The notes under the pieces are model-generated. The model saw only the letters and a list, made by a program, of their open reading frames with translations. It ran no database searches and was not told the DNA's origin. Source: JAWUWD01 sp034112085 (GTDB lineage: Bacteria; Bacteroidota; Bacteroidia; Cytophagales; Cyclobacteriaceae). Taken from it: a DNA stretch of 22,408 nt. Position 1 is the first letter of the stretch. The number at the start of each line of letters is the position of its first letter. The stretch is taken from contig JAWUWD010000017.1 in assembly GCA_034112085.1 (NCBI GenBank), positions 1-22,408 on the forward strand. Reading direction: 5' to 3'. The position numbers were made by a program, and so were the translations under genes. Positions 15,585 to 22,408 of the stretch are shown here, in pieces.

Positions 15585-16010
15585 ATGAAAGCAAAGAAGC
15601 TTGTAGTAGAATATGAATATGATTTTGAGCTATATGGCATATCCACCAATATCAAGGGGTATAAGTTGGCATGGCTAATTAATAAATTCTTGAAACTGAC
15701 TTTGGCGAGGGCCGATGAATATATAGTTGAGCTCAAAAATGAGGCTCATGAAGTGATTAACTATACCCATGTAACAGAAAATAGTGAGATCCGACTTTTC
15801 AAGAATAAGATGGTAGTCCAAGAGCAAAAACCTCAATCATACCTCGTTCCTGAAATGAAACACTTTGATTATTTTGTAATGGTAAGCGGAATAATCCATA
15901 CTTTTACTTCTAGTGATCTATTGCAAGAGCTCAGAAAAATTGAAGGACTGCAACTGATTAATGAAATTGATATAAACACACTTAAATCCAGGGATAACTT
16001 TCTCTTTTAG
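15585..16010 (+). CDS. IPExxxVDY family protein
   Basis: A 141-residue protein typical of Bacteroidota, named for the motif seen here in diverged form as VPEMKHFDYF. Other recurring features are the acidic, aromatic N-terminus (VVEYEYDFELYGISTN), the helix YKLAWLINKFLKL and the small LFKNK strand. The function is unknown. It sits four bases upstream of pyk, a pairing often seen in Bacteroidota, which suggests co-expression with pyruvate kinase. Confidence 0.88.
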   Translation: MKAKKLVVEYEYDFELYGISTNIKGYKLAWLINKFLKLTLARADEYIVELKNEAHEVINYTHVTENSEIRLFKNKMVVQEQKPQSYLVPEMKHFDYFVMVSGIIHTFTSSDLLQELRKIEGLQLINEIDINTLKSRDNFLF

Positions 16011-16014
16011 CTAT

Positions 16015-17448
16015 ATGGACAACCAAATTACTTTCAATAAAACTAAGATCATTGCCACTGTAGGACCGGCATCTAATACGAAAGAAACATTAAAGCTATT
16101 GATAGAAGCTGGTGTGGATGTGTTTCGTTTAAATTTCTCTCATGGTACGCACGAAGATCATTTGAAGGTAATTAATAATGTTAATGCCTTGAATGATGAA
16201 ATGGGTACTAATGTATCTATGCTTCAGGATTTGCAAGGACCCAAAATCAGACTCGGTGAGATGGAAAAGGGGACGAAAATTAAGAAAGGACATGAGTTTA
16301 TCATTACCACCGAAGAAATGGTAGGTAATGGGCATATGGGAAGTACTGTTTATAAATATTTGCCTACAGATGTTAAGCCGGGAGCAATGATCTTAATTGA
16401 TGATGGGAAGATCGAGTTAAAAGTAAAGTCTGTTGAAGGTAATCATGTAGTGACTGAAGTTGTGTACGGTGGAAAAGTAAAATCGAGAAAGGGAATTAAC
16501 CTTCCTTTTTCGGAAGTTTCTGCCCCATGTTTAACGGAAAAGGATCTTAAAGATTTAGCATTTGGATTGTCTCATGATCTGGAATGGGTTGCACTGTCTT
16601 TTGTGCGTAGACCTGATGATATACATGAACTGCGTGAATTGATAAAAAAGGAAGGCAAGCAAACAAAAATCATTGCTAAAATTGAGAAACCAGAAGCGCT
16701 AAGTCATATTGATGAAATCATTGCGACAGCGGACGCCATCATGGTTGCAAGAGGAGACTTAGGAGTTGAAATCTTCATGGAAGAGGTGCCAATGGTTCAG
16801 AAGAACATTGTGAAGAAGTGTAATGAAGCTGCTAAGCCAGTGATTATCGCTACGCAGATGATGGAGAGTATGATTGAAAACCCAAGGCCTACGAGAGCTG
16901 AAACAAATGATGTGGCTAATGCAGTAATGGATGGAGCGGATACATTAATGTTGTCCGCAGAAACTGCTGCAGGGGAATACCCTATAGAAGTGGTGAAGAG
17001 TATGGTGAAGACCATAAAAAGTGTTGAAAAGGAGGCTGATATTTATTTTAACCATGACGTTTCTGTAAATAGAGATTCTCCTTTGTTTTATAATGACACA
17101 TTGGTGTTGTCCGCATGTAGAATGGCTAAGGCGATTAGAGCCAAAGCGTTGATCGGTATGACTCAATCAGGATATACAGCATTTCAATTATCATCGAACA
17201 GACCAAAAGCAGGGATTTTCATTTTCACCAGTAATCGCCCATTGCTTAAGACGATCAATTTGATTTGGGGAGTGAGAGGTTTTTACTACAATAATGAAGT
17301 GTCTACAGATGCTACTATTGCTGATCTGGAAAAAATATTGGTAGATAAAGGCCATTTAAAATCAGGGGATGTCTATATCAATACTGCCAGTATGCCAATA
17401 GATGCTCGTGGAAAGACTAACATGATTAAGATGAGTTTTGTGGAGTAA
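16015..17448 (+). CDS. pyk: Pyruvate kinase
   Basis: A 477-residue enzyme that converts phosphoenolpyruvate and ADP to pyruvate and ATP. Landmarks: KIIATVGPAS (11-20), VFRLNFSHG (36-44), QDLQGPKIRLG (71-81), IIAKIEKPEA with catalytic Lys222, MVARGDLGVE (243-252) and NPRPTRAETNDVANAVMDGA. The usual MLSGETA appears here as MLSAETA, a conservative change. Domain order (barrel, B-domain near 75-170, C-terminal domain) and length are normal. The final part has no extra PEP-utiliser domain. It is co-transcribed with the IPExxxVDY gene. Confidence 0.97.
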   Translation: MDNQITFNKTKIIATVGPASNTKETLKLLIEAGVDVFRLNFSHGTHEDHLKVINNVNALNDEMGTNVSMLQDLQGPKIRLGEMEKGTKIKKGHEFIITTEEMVGNGHMGSTVYKYLPTDVKPGAMILIDDGKIELKVKSVEGNHVVTEVVYGGKVKSRKGINLPFSEVSAPCLTEKDLKDLAFGLSHDLEWVALSFVRRPDDIHELRELIKKEGKQTKIIAKIEKPEALSHIDEIIATADAIMVARGDLGVEIFMEEVPMVQKNIVKKCNEAAKPVIIATQMMESMIENPRPTRAETNDVANAVMDGADTLMLSAETAAGEYPIEVVKSMVKTIKSVEKEADIYFNHDVSVNRDSPLFYNDTLVLSACRMAKAIRAKALIGMTQSGYTAFQLSSNRPKAGIFIFTSNRPLLKTINLIWGVRGFYYNNEVSTDATIADLEKILVDKGHLKSGDVYINTASMPIDARGKTNMIKMSFVE

Positions 17449-17449
17449 T

Positions 17450-17692
17450 CTACCTTCCTAAAACTCCGCTAGTCTTTGGATGAACTGTAAAGAATACAGG
17501 ATTCATACCAGAGACCGCTATGTTTCCCAGTGGCTCACTAAATTCAAAGAATACTTCCAAAGAGTCCTTGGGAATAGTTGGTGAAGCAGATAGATCAGGA
17601 TAAAACTCACCATCTCCATAAGGTAATCTTAAAGCAATCAGCCCAAAAATCACTAATGCAATCAATATAGTGAGGGTATATTTTATTGCTTT
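17450..17692 (-). pseudogene. 5' remnant of a royal-jelly/Yellow-like (L-dopachrome tautomerase-related) gene
   Basis: The open frame holds a hydrophobic segment (LTILIALVIFGLIALRLPYG) and then YPDLSASPTIP, LEVFFEFSEPLGNIAVSG and PVFFTVHPKT before a TAG that abuts the pyk stop. This resembles, from memory, the start of the roughly 370-residue MRJP/Yellow-like proteins of bacteria, where the GNIAVS...FFT-HPE stretch opens the first propeller blade. Nothing after about 80 residues remains. There is also no ATG: the frame could only begin at a TTG (17665) or a non-standard codon after the TAG at 17693-17695. The hit-like similarity is eye-based, and a genuine 71-residue protein is not excluded. 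Confidence 0.5.
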
Positions 17693-17768
17693 CTATAGAT
17701 CATAGAGGAGAATCAAATGGTAAATAAACCAATCTTGAACGAATGATGGTGATTGAATAGGATATTGC

Positions 17769-17776
17769 TACCTTTG
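17769..17776 (+). promoter_or_regulatory. Possible -7 promoter element of the SulP gene
   Basis: TACCTTTG matches TAnnTTTG exactly and lies 24 bases before the ATG at 17801, which would give a leader of about 19 bases. There is no good TTG at the usual 19-20-base spacing (the nearest is 13 bases upstream). The element falls inside the longer frame that starts at TTG 17753, which is one reason to prefer the ATG at 17801. Confidence 0.35.
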
Positions 17777-17800
17777 CGCGCTCAAACCAAACCTCTAAAT

Positions 17801-19375
17801 ATGAAGTACTCATTCATCGACAAAGCCCAAGGCAGCATTAAAGATGATATTTTCTCTGGACTCACGGTAGCATTAGCGCTAGTGCCGGAAGCAGTTGCAT
17901 TTGCATTTGTAGCAGGGATATCACCGGTAGTGGGATTGTATGGTGCATTCATGATGGGGATTGTTACTGCTATTTTTGGAGGGCGGCCAGGAATGATCTC
18001 TGGAGCTACTGGAGCGTTGGCAGTGGTGATGGTGAGTTTGGTGAAAGAAGGAAATGAACTAGGGGCTGATATGGGGCTTCAATATTTATTTGCAACGCTC
18101 GTTCTTACTGGGATAATACAAGCTGCTGCAGGGTTTTTCAAACTTGGTAAATTTGTAAGAATGATTCCTCACTCAGTGATGATGGGGTTTGTGAATGGAT
18201 TAGCAATAGTGATTTTCATGTCCCAATTAGGGATGTTCAAAGTCAATGGAGAATGGATGACAGGAGAAGCATTGTGGACAATGCTTGGGTTGGTGTTATT
18301 GACGATGGGGATTATGTTTGGTTTGCCAAAATTAACCAAAAAAGTGCCAGCAGCTCTGATTGCAATCATCTCAGTATCTTTAATTGTTGTTTTTGGAGGA
18401 GTCGATACAGAGACTGTTAAGTCATTTATAGTAGCAGGAGGTGGTACTGGTATCAAAGCTGGTTTGCCAACATTTGCATTGCCTAGTGTCCCACTAAGTT
18501 GGGTAACCCTTACTTTTATATTTCCTTATGCGATGATATTGGCAGCTATTGGCTTGATCGAATCTCTGATGACGCTAAACCTTATTGATGAACTAACAGA
18601 GACTCGTGGAAGTGGTAATCGTGAAAGTGTAGCACAAGGTGCTGCAAACTTGATTAATGGTTTTTTTGGTGGAATGGGAGGATGTGCGATGATCGGGCAG
18701 AGTATTATTAATATCAAATCAGGTGGACGTGGTAGATTGTCAGGTATAGTAGCGGCTTTATCGCTACTTGGATTTGTGCTATTTGGTTCTACTTATATAG
18801 AGATGGTACCGATTGCGGCATTGGTAGGTGTGATGTTTATGGTGGTGATTGGGACATTTGCTTGGAACTCATTCAAGATAGTTAATCAAGTACCTAATTC
18901 GGATGTAATAGTGATTGTACTGGTGACAGTTGTGACCGTATTCTTTGACTTGGCAATAGCTGTTTTCGCTGGAGTAATAGTTGCAGCACTAGTATTCGCT
19001 TGGGAAAATGCACTTAGAATTCGTGCGAGAAAATTCACTGATGATCATGGGATCAAACACTATGAAATATTTGGGCCATTATTTTTTGGGTCAACGACCT
19101 TATTCACTTCTAAGTTTGAAATAAATGAAGACCCTGAGGAAGTGATTATTGATTTTAAGGAATCCAAAATCATGGATCAGTCAGCTATCGAAGCCATCAA
19201 TAAATTGGACGAAAGATACCTCAAAGCTGGAAAGAAAATTCACTTACGTCACTTAAGCCAGGATTGCGTGACGCTCATCAAACGTGCGGATAAAATCTGT
19301 GATGTCAACGTCCTAGAAGACCCAGATTACTTTGTTTCGATAGATAATTACAACAAGGCGAAGGTGGTGGTATAG
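17801..19375 (+). CDS. SulP family inorganic anion transporter with STAS domain
   Basis: A 524-residue membrane protein starting MKYSFIDKAQGSIKDDIFSG. The SLC26/SulP signature is clear: LTVALALVPEAVAFAFVAGI in the first transmembrane pair, GIVTAIFGGRPGMISGATGA, MIPHSVMMGFVNGLAI, NLINGFFGGMGGCAMIGQS and about 10-12 transmembrane segments. The last 100 residues form a STAS domain (EVIIDFKESKIMDQSAIEAI). Substrates in the family include sulfate, bicarbonate and other anions; this subgroup resembles marine SulP proteins proposed to move bicarbonate or sulfate, so the anion is uncertain. The longer frame from TTG 17753 is rejected because it runs through the likely -7 box. A palindrome lies 30 bases after the stop. 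Confidence 0.93.
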   Translation: MKYSFIDKAQGSIKDDIFSGLTVALALVPEAVAFAFVAGISPVVGLYGAFMMGIVTAIFGGRPGMISGATGALAVVMVSLVKEGNELGADMGLQYLFATLVLTGIIQAAAGFFKLGKFVRMIPHSVMMGFVNGLAIVIFMSQLGMFKVNGEWMTGEALWTMLGLVLLTMGIMFGLPKLTKKVPAALIAIISVSLIVVFGGVDTETVKSFIVAGGGTGIKAGLPTFALPSVPLSWVTLTFIFPYAMILAAIGLIESLMTLNLIDELTETRGSGNRESVAQGAANLINGFFGGMGGCAMIGQSIINIKSGGRGRLSGIVAALSLLGFVLFGSTYIEMVPIAALVGVMFMVVIGTFAWNSFKIVNQVPNSDVIVIVLVTVVTVFFDLAIAVFAGVIVAALVFAWENALRIRARKFTDDHGIKHYEIFGPLFFGSTTLFTSKFEINEDPEEVIIDFKESKIMDQSAIEAINKLDERYLKAGKKIHLRHLSQDCVTLIKRADKICDVNVLEDPDYFVSIDNYNKAKVVV

Positions 19376-19404
19376 TTCACAGTCTGAAGCCAAAAAAACA
19401 ACAA

Positions 19405-19448
19405 TAAATAACAAAGCCGAAGTGATATCACTTCGGCTTTGTTATTTA
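19405..19448. terminator. Perfect 44-base palindrome, likely bidirectional terminator
   Basis: Two 22-base arms match without mismatch and no loop bases are left unpaired at the centre (TGATATCA). It lies between the convergent SulP and lipoprotein genes. On the minus strand it is followed by a T-rich tract (TTATTGTTGTTTTTTT), as expected for a terminator of the lipoprotein operon; on the plus side the tail is not T-rich. A related palindrome occurs at 20516-20555. Confidence 0.7.
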
Positions 19449-19466
19449 ACACTTGAATCTCAATAC

Positions 19467-19904
19467 TTACCCACCCAACTCTACAGCTTCATCATAGTCT
19501 GCATCAGTAAACTCATAAGCAAATTCATAATCCTCATCTGAGACCTTGCCACCTGAATATGATGATGGTAACATCAATCCTCTGCTAACCGATTGCACCT
19601 CTTCACGATTATGAAATACTGATATGTCATCATCGTAAATTACTCTGGTGGAATCACCATAAACATAGAATAATTCAATTGGTTCACGCTCATAAAAATC
19701 TGAAATTATAATGCTTTCAGATAAACCTAATACATAAGACTGAAATACAATACCATTACTTAATCGCTCAATCTCTATTGTATGAGATGATTTATTAATC
19801 AGCTCTAGAAAATATTCGTCCGTTGGTATTGGGTATTCAGGTTCAGTCTCAACAATACAACTACTTATTACAGCCAAGAATAGTAACATTACATTTTTAA
19901 TCAT
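19467..19904 (-). CDS. Lipoprotein, paralog 1 of 3 (FTDADYDEA family)
   Basis: A 145-residue protein with signal peptide and lipobox (VISSC). The mature domain is a beta-rich fold: EYFLELINKSSHTIEIERLS, SESIIISDFYEREPIELFYV, STRVIYDDDISVFHNREEV, and LMLPSSYSGGKVSDEDYEFA. The last 15 residues, EFTDADYDEAVELGG, are identical in all three paralogs. Similar small lipoproteins ending in FTEEDY-type residues occur in multiple copies in Bacteroidota genomes (from memory); function is unknown. It starts 22 bases after paralog 2 and is followed by the 44-base palindrome. Confidence 0.85.
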   Translation of the reverse strand: MIKNVMLLFLAVISSCIVETEPEYPIPTDEYFLELINKSSHTIEIERLSNGIVFQSYVLGLSESIIISDFYEREPIELFYVYGDSTRVIYDDDISVFHNREEVQSVSRGLMLPSSYSGGKVSDEDYEFAYEFTDADYDEAVELGG

Positions 19905-19926
19905 AATTGTAAATTAGACCTCAATA

Positions 19927-20364
19927 TTACCCACCCAACTCTACGGCCTCATCGTAGTCTGCATCAGTAAATTCATAAGTATAAATATATTGGACATCAG
20001 TCACCTTACCGCCTTCATAAGAAGAAGGAAAAAACAAACTTCTGCTAACTGGCTGCACCTCTTGTCTGGTGTGAACTATCGAGATGTTATCGTCATAGAT
20101 TACAGTGGTTGTAAAACCAAATATGAGGAATAATTCTATTGGCTCACTATCATAAGAGCGAAATATCACAGTGTCTTGTTGTGAGTTTAAAGTATATGTT
20201 GCGAAACCTACACCTTTGCTATCATAGCGTTCAATTTCTATTTTATGAGATGATCTGTTATTAAGTTCTAAAAAATATTGAGTTGTTAATGGTAATACCT
20301 CTTTATATGGTTCTGTGCAGCTTGTCAATAAAATAAAAGATAGTAACGATACAATTCTCTTCAT
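19927..20364 (-). CDS. Lipoprotein, paralog 2 of 3 (FTDADYDEA family)
   Basis: A 145-residue protein with signal and lipobox (ILLTSC). It shares LELNNRSSHKIEIERYDSKG, EPIELFLIFGFTTTVIYDD, SLFFPSSYEGGKVTDVQYIY and the terminal EFTDADYDEAVELGG. It is closer to paralog 3 in the middle (SSYEGGKVTDVQYI), but four synonymous differences from paralog 1 occur in the last 48 bases. There is no terminator before paralog 1, so both are probably one transcript. No -7 box was recognised in the 210 bases upstream. Confidence 0.85.
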   Translation of the reverse strand: MKRIVSLLSFILLTSCTEPYKEVLPLTTQYFLELNNRSSHKIEIERYDSKGVGFATYTLNSQQDTVIFRSYDSEPIELFLIFGFTTTVIYDDNISIVHTRQEVQPVSRSLFFPSSYEGGKVTDVQYIYTYEFTDADYDEAVELGG

Positions 20365-20515
20365 ATTGGTAAGTTTAACATTGATTGATCTATGAATTTA
20401 ACTAAAAGAGTTATGTTTATTTGTGACTTGTGGGGCCATTTTTTTTTGGTTTGACCATTGAGTATTTATTGTTGTAGCGCTAGTGTGATTTATTGTTCAC
20501 AGATGAAAAACAATA

Positions 20516-20555
20516 AATAACAAAACCCAAGTGATGTCACGTGGGTTTTGTTATT
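20516..20555 (-). terminator. Second long hairpin, related to the 19405 palindrome
   Basis: Arms at 20516-20534 and 20537-20555 pair over 19 bases with one mismatch and a two-base centre. The minus strand then reads TTTATTGTTTTTCATC, a T-rich tail, so it should end the metalloprotease-paralog 3 transcript. The outer arms (AATAACAAAA and flanking CAATAAATAA) match the 19405 element, while the inner stem has different bases with compensating pairs. Confidence 0.7.
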
Positions 20556-20574
20556 AAACAATAAGACTGAATGT

Positions 20575-21015
20575 TTACCCACCCAATTCTACAGCTTCAT
20601 CATAGTCTGCATCAGTAAACTCATAGGAGAAAATATACTGTACATCAGTTACTTTTCCTCCTTCATAAGAAGATGGGAGAAATAAACTTCTACTCGCATC
20701 TTGCTCTAACTCTCGTGTGTGGAAGATTGAGATATCATCGTCATAGATAACTTCAGCAGAAACTCCAAACACATAGAATAGCGAAATAGGCTCATCATCA
20801 TAAGAATGACTAATTACTGTATCGGCTGTTGCTTTTAGGAAATATGGATTTTTCTTTTCTCCGTGGCTTCGAAATCGATCAATCTTTATATTGTGACTCG
20901 AATTATTAGATAACTCTAGAAAGTATAATTCACCTGTTGGTTGGGGATCATCAGGTTCAACGCACCCTGTCATTAGTGTTGTTAAGGATGCAATAAATAT
21001 ATGAATTGGTCTCAT
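20575..21015 (-). CDS. Lipoprotein, paralog 3 of 3 (FTDADYDEA family)
   Basis: A 146-residue protein starting MRPIHIFIASLTTLMTGC, with a lipobox. I took this ATG because the frame to 21039 adds eight residues that break the signal peptide and overlap the metalloprotease stop. The mature part has YFLELSNNSSHNIKIDRFRS, EPISLFYVFGVSAEVIYDDD, LFLPSSYEGGKVTDVQYIFS and the shared EFTDADYDEAVELGG end. It begins 10 bases after the stop of the metalloprotease, so the two are likely coupled. The 3' end is followed by the hairpin at 20516. Confidence 0.83.
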   Translation of the reverse strand: MRPIHIFIASLTTLMTGCVEPDDPQPTGELYFLELSNNSSHNIKIDRFRSHGEKKNPYFLKATADTVISHSYDDEPISLFYVFGVSAEVIYDDDISIFHTRELEQDASRSLFLPSSYEGGKVTDVQYIFSYEFTDADYDEAVELGG

Positions 21016-21025
21016 GATTATGAGT

Positions 21026-22276
21026 TTAGTAGAATGCAAAATAAGTATTTATTTGGGCATCGGTCACTCCACTCGGTTTATGAGATCGAAGTTCTTCACC
21101 AAGACTATGTACGCCATATACATGTTTCATAAATTGGGATTCCATATCTGCCATTGTATATCCTGACACGTTATCATCAGGTCTAATTCCTCCGTTTTCT
21201 GTCAATTGATTCCAATCATCTACCAAATCAATGAGAATTGGGGTATAATCCAGGCCATCTGATCGTTCCCACCACTGTTTGTGACTATCCCCTGTGAGAA
21301 AGCTAGTTTCAGGATCACTATAATCAGCCTCTCCATGATATCTGTACTCAATGTCTGTAATATGCCACTCGATAGCATCAGCCCAACTCTCACGTATTAT
21401 TTTTGACACTTGGCCAAATTGAATGAGTCCAGCATTCATAAGTTCTATATGAGATGCATGTCCTATTTCGTGAATGGTTGTTCTGAAAATGAAATCTTCT
21501 GTATAATCGTTTCCGGTAATTTTTGATTTTCTATAAATAAGAATGTTAGGCACTATTCCTCCCCCAATAAACGATTGCCATACATTACCCCAATTAACTC
21601 CTGTGCCTTCACCGTCCATATAGGCGAGTTTCAATCTAACTGAAATGTTAGGGCGCTTGAGACCACCGATATCTTGAGAATGATATCTATAGGCTGCCCT
21701 ATGGATAGTTGCATAGCGCAGGGATTTACCACTCGAAATATTCAGGTTCCAATTACCCGTTTGCTTTGGTCCATTGTATATCGCCTGACCAACCAACCCG
21801 TCTCTGATATCATAATCTCCTGTTTCCCATTGGATACTGTAGTTTGCATCTCTTTCAAATGTGCCGTTGCATGAGAAGTTACCGTTGCTATCAGTGTATC
21901 CAGTATGCGTGGTGAACCATCTTCTCGCCCGCACTTTGACACCCGCCACTGGTATATGGCTACCGGGTGTTGGCCTGTTTTCATATGTGTAGACTGCTCT
22001 TTGGCATCTAGGCTTGATCACTATTGTTCTAGCGTTAATTTCTTGTGGGTCTGTTTCATCGCAATCGTAGTATTCCCAATGACTAAAGACACTGATATAA
22101 TTATTAGTGCTTCCAACTATTTGATCCCAGGCTTTGATTCTTCCTGATGGGCGCCAGCTACTTCTGGCATTTCTCTGCTGTTTGATTATTTCTCCAGCAT
22201 TATCAGTGATTCTCAGGGCTTCATTAATGAGTTCAGTTACAGAAGCAGTTCGGCCATTACTTGATTGATCCAGCAA
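21026..22276 (-). CDS. Putative zinc metalloprotease with carboxypeptidase-regulatory-like domain; start unusual
   Basis: A 416-residue frame if started at TTG 22276. Residues about 108-160 look like a CarbopepD regulatory domain (IPVAGVKVRARRWFTTHTGY, DSNGNFSCNGTF, YSIQWETGDYDIRDG). A zinc motif HEIGHASH is at 269-276, with ESWADAIEW downstream (Glu297) as a candidate third ligand. Such proteins, usually exported, occur in Bacteroidota and their role is unknown. No ATG exists before the middle of the frame and no signal peptide is seen; the open frame extends to 22306, after a TGA at 22307-22309. So it may use TTG, have lost its N-terminus, or carry a frameshift. It is coupled to lipoprotein paralog 3. 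Confidence 0.7.
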   Translation of the reverse strand: MLDQSSNGRTASVTELINEALRITDNAGEIIKQQRNARSSWRPSGRIKAWDQIVGSTNNYISVFSHWEYYDCDETDPQEINARTIVIKPRCQRAVYTYENRPTPGSHIPVAGVKVRARRWFTTHTGYTDSNGNFSCNGTFERDANYSIQWETGDYDIRDGLVGQAIYNGPKQTGNWNLNISSGKSLRYATIHRAAYRYHSQDIGGLKRPNISVRLKLAYMDGEGTGVNWGNVWQSFIGGGIVPNILIYRKSKITGNDYTEDFIFRTTIHEIGHASHIELMNAGLIQFGQVSKIIRESWADAIEWHITDIEYRYHGEADYSDPETSFLTGDSHKQWWERSDGLDYTPILIDLVDDWNQLTENGGIRPDDNVSGYTMADMESQFMKHVYGVHSLGEELRSHKPSGVTDAQINTYFAFY

Positions 22277-22385
22277 ACATACAGCATAAAGATTTTGATT
22301 GGTAGCTCATAAATATGACATTGATATGCTTAATTATATAAAACATTGAAAATCAATTTTTTATATAAATCTCAATAAGGATGTA

Positions 22386-22408
22386 ATGAGTAAATTCACC
22401 TATGAAAA
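22386..22408 (+). CDS. Start of an unidentified gene, cut by the window
   Basis: An ATG at 22386 lies a few bases after AAGGATG and opens MSKFTYE before the sequence ends. Only seven codons are visible. The start resembles many proteins, including transposase first frames, but nothing can be decided from this length. It is divergent from the metalloprotease across about 110 very AT-rich bases. Confidence 0.25.

Noticed and set aside
17753..17800. TTG start for the SulP gene, 16 residues upstream
   Set aside because: It would place the start before the likely -7 box, and the ATG at 17801 fits the family N-terminus.
20392..20454. 20-residue plus-strand frame in the gap before paralog 2
   Set aside because: Very short, with a run of T codons and no neighbour in the same direction.
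1..22408. CRISPR arrays, tRNA and rRNA genes, complete insertion sequences
   Set aside because: No regularly spaced repeats, no cloverleaf-like sequence and no transposase domain were seen on either strand.

Overview
The window looks like a chromosomal segment of a low-GC Bacteroidota, most likely a marine Cytophagales-type bacterium. The evidence is an IPExxxVDY-family gene next to pyk, a GSCFA protein, a DUF3127 protein, a ComEA-like HhH protein with a barrel-like C-terminal part, PorV-like and single-POTRA Omp85 outer membrane proteins, and weak Shine-Dalgarno sites with TAnnTTTG-like promoter elements. No rRNA, tRNA, CRISPR array or complete mobile element was seen. No gene-free stretch exceeds 300 bases.

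Layout. At 1-1735 (minus) a GSCFA protein overlaps a DUF255/thioredoxin-fold lipoprotein by four bases; the latter runs off the left edge. At 1821-4311 lies a split molybdenum-cofactor locus: moaD-moaE on plus, and a small exported protein, moaC and mobA on minus, with a small Rof-like gene convergent with moaE. At 4371-7791 a tight minus-strand operon encodes a PorV-like barrel, an HhH/barrel protein, an unlisted 34-residue membrane protein and a DUF3127 protein with an SSB-like tip, closed by a hairpin. At 7846-9883 an exported MORN-repeat (YwqK-type) protein converges on an Omp85 protein.

At 9968-15355 (minus) is a housekeeping block: acpP-fabF-rnc-nadE, then lgt with a long insertion. At 15585-17448 (plus) are an IPExxxVDY protein and pyk. 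A 5' remnant of a royal-jelly/Yellow-like gene (17450-17692) abuts the pyk stop. A SulP anion transporter follows (17801-19375).

From 19405 to the right edge is the accessory part: three paralogous lipoproteins, two related long hairpins, and a putative zinc metalloprotease with no ATG start. A reading frame begins on plus in the last 23 bases.

The two most unusual parts are the PorV-like/HhH/34-residue/DUF3127 operon, which reads as an envelope DNA-handling module by inference only, and the metalloprotease plus lipoprotein-family locus with its duplicated palindromes.
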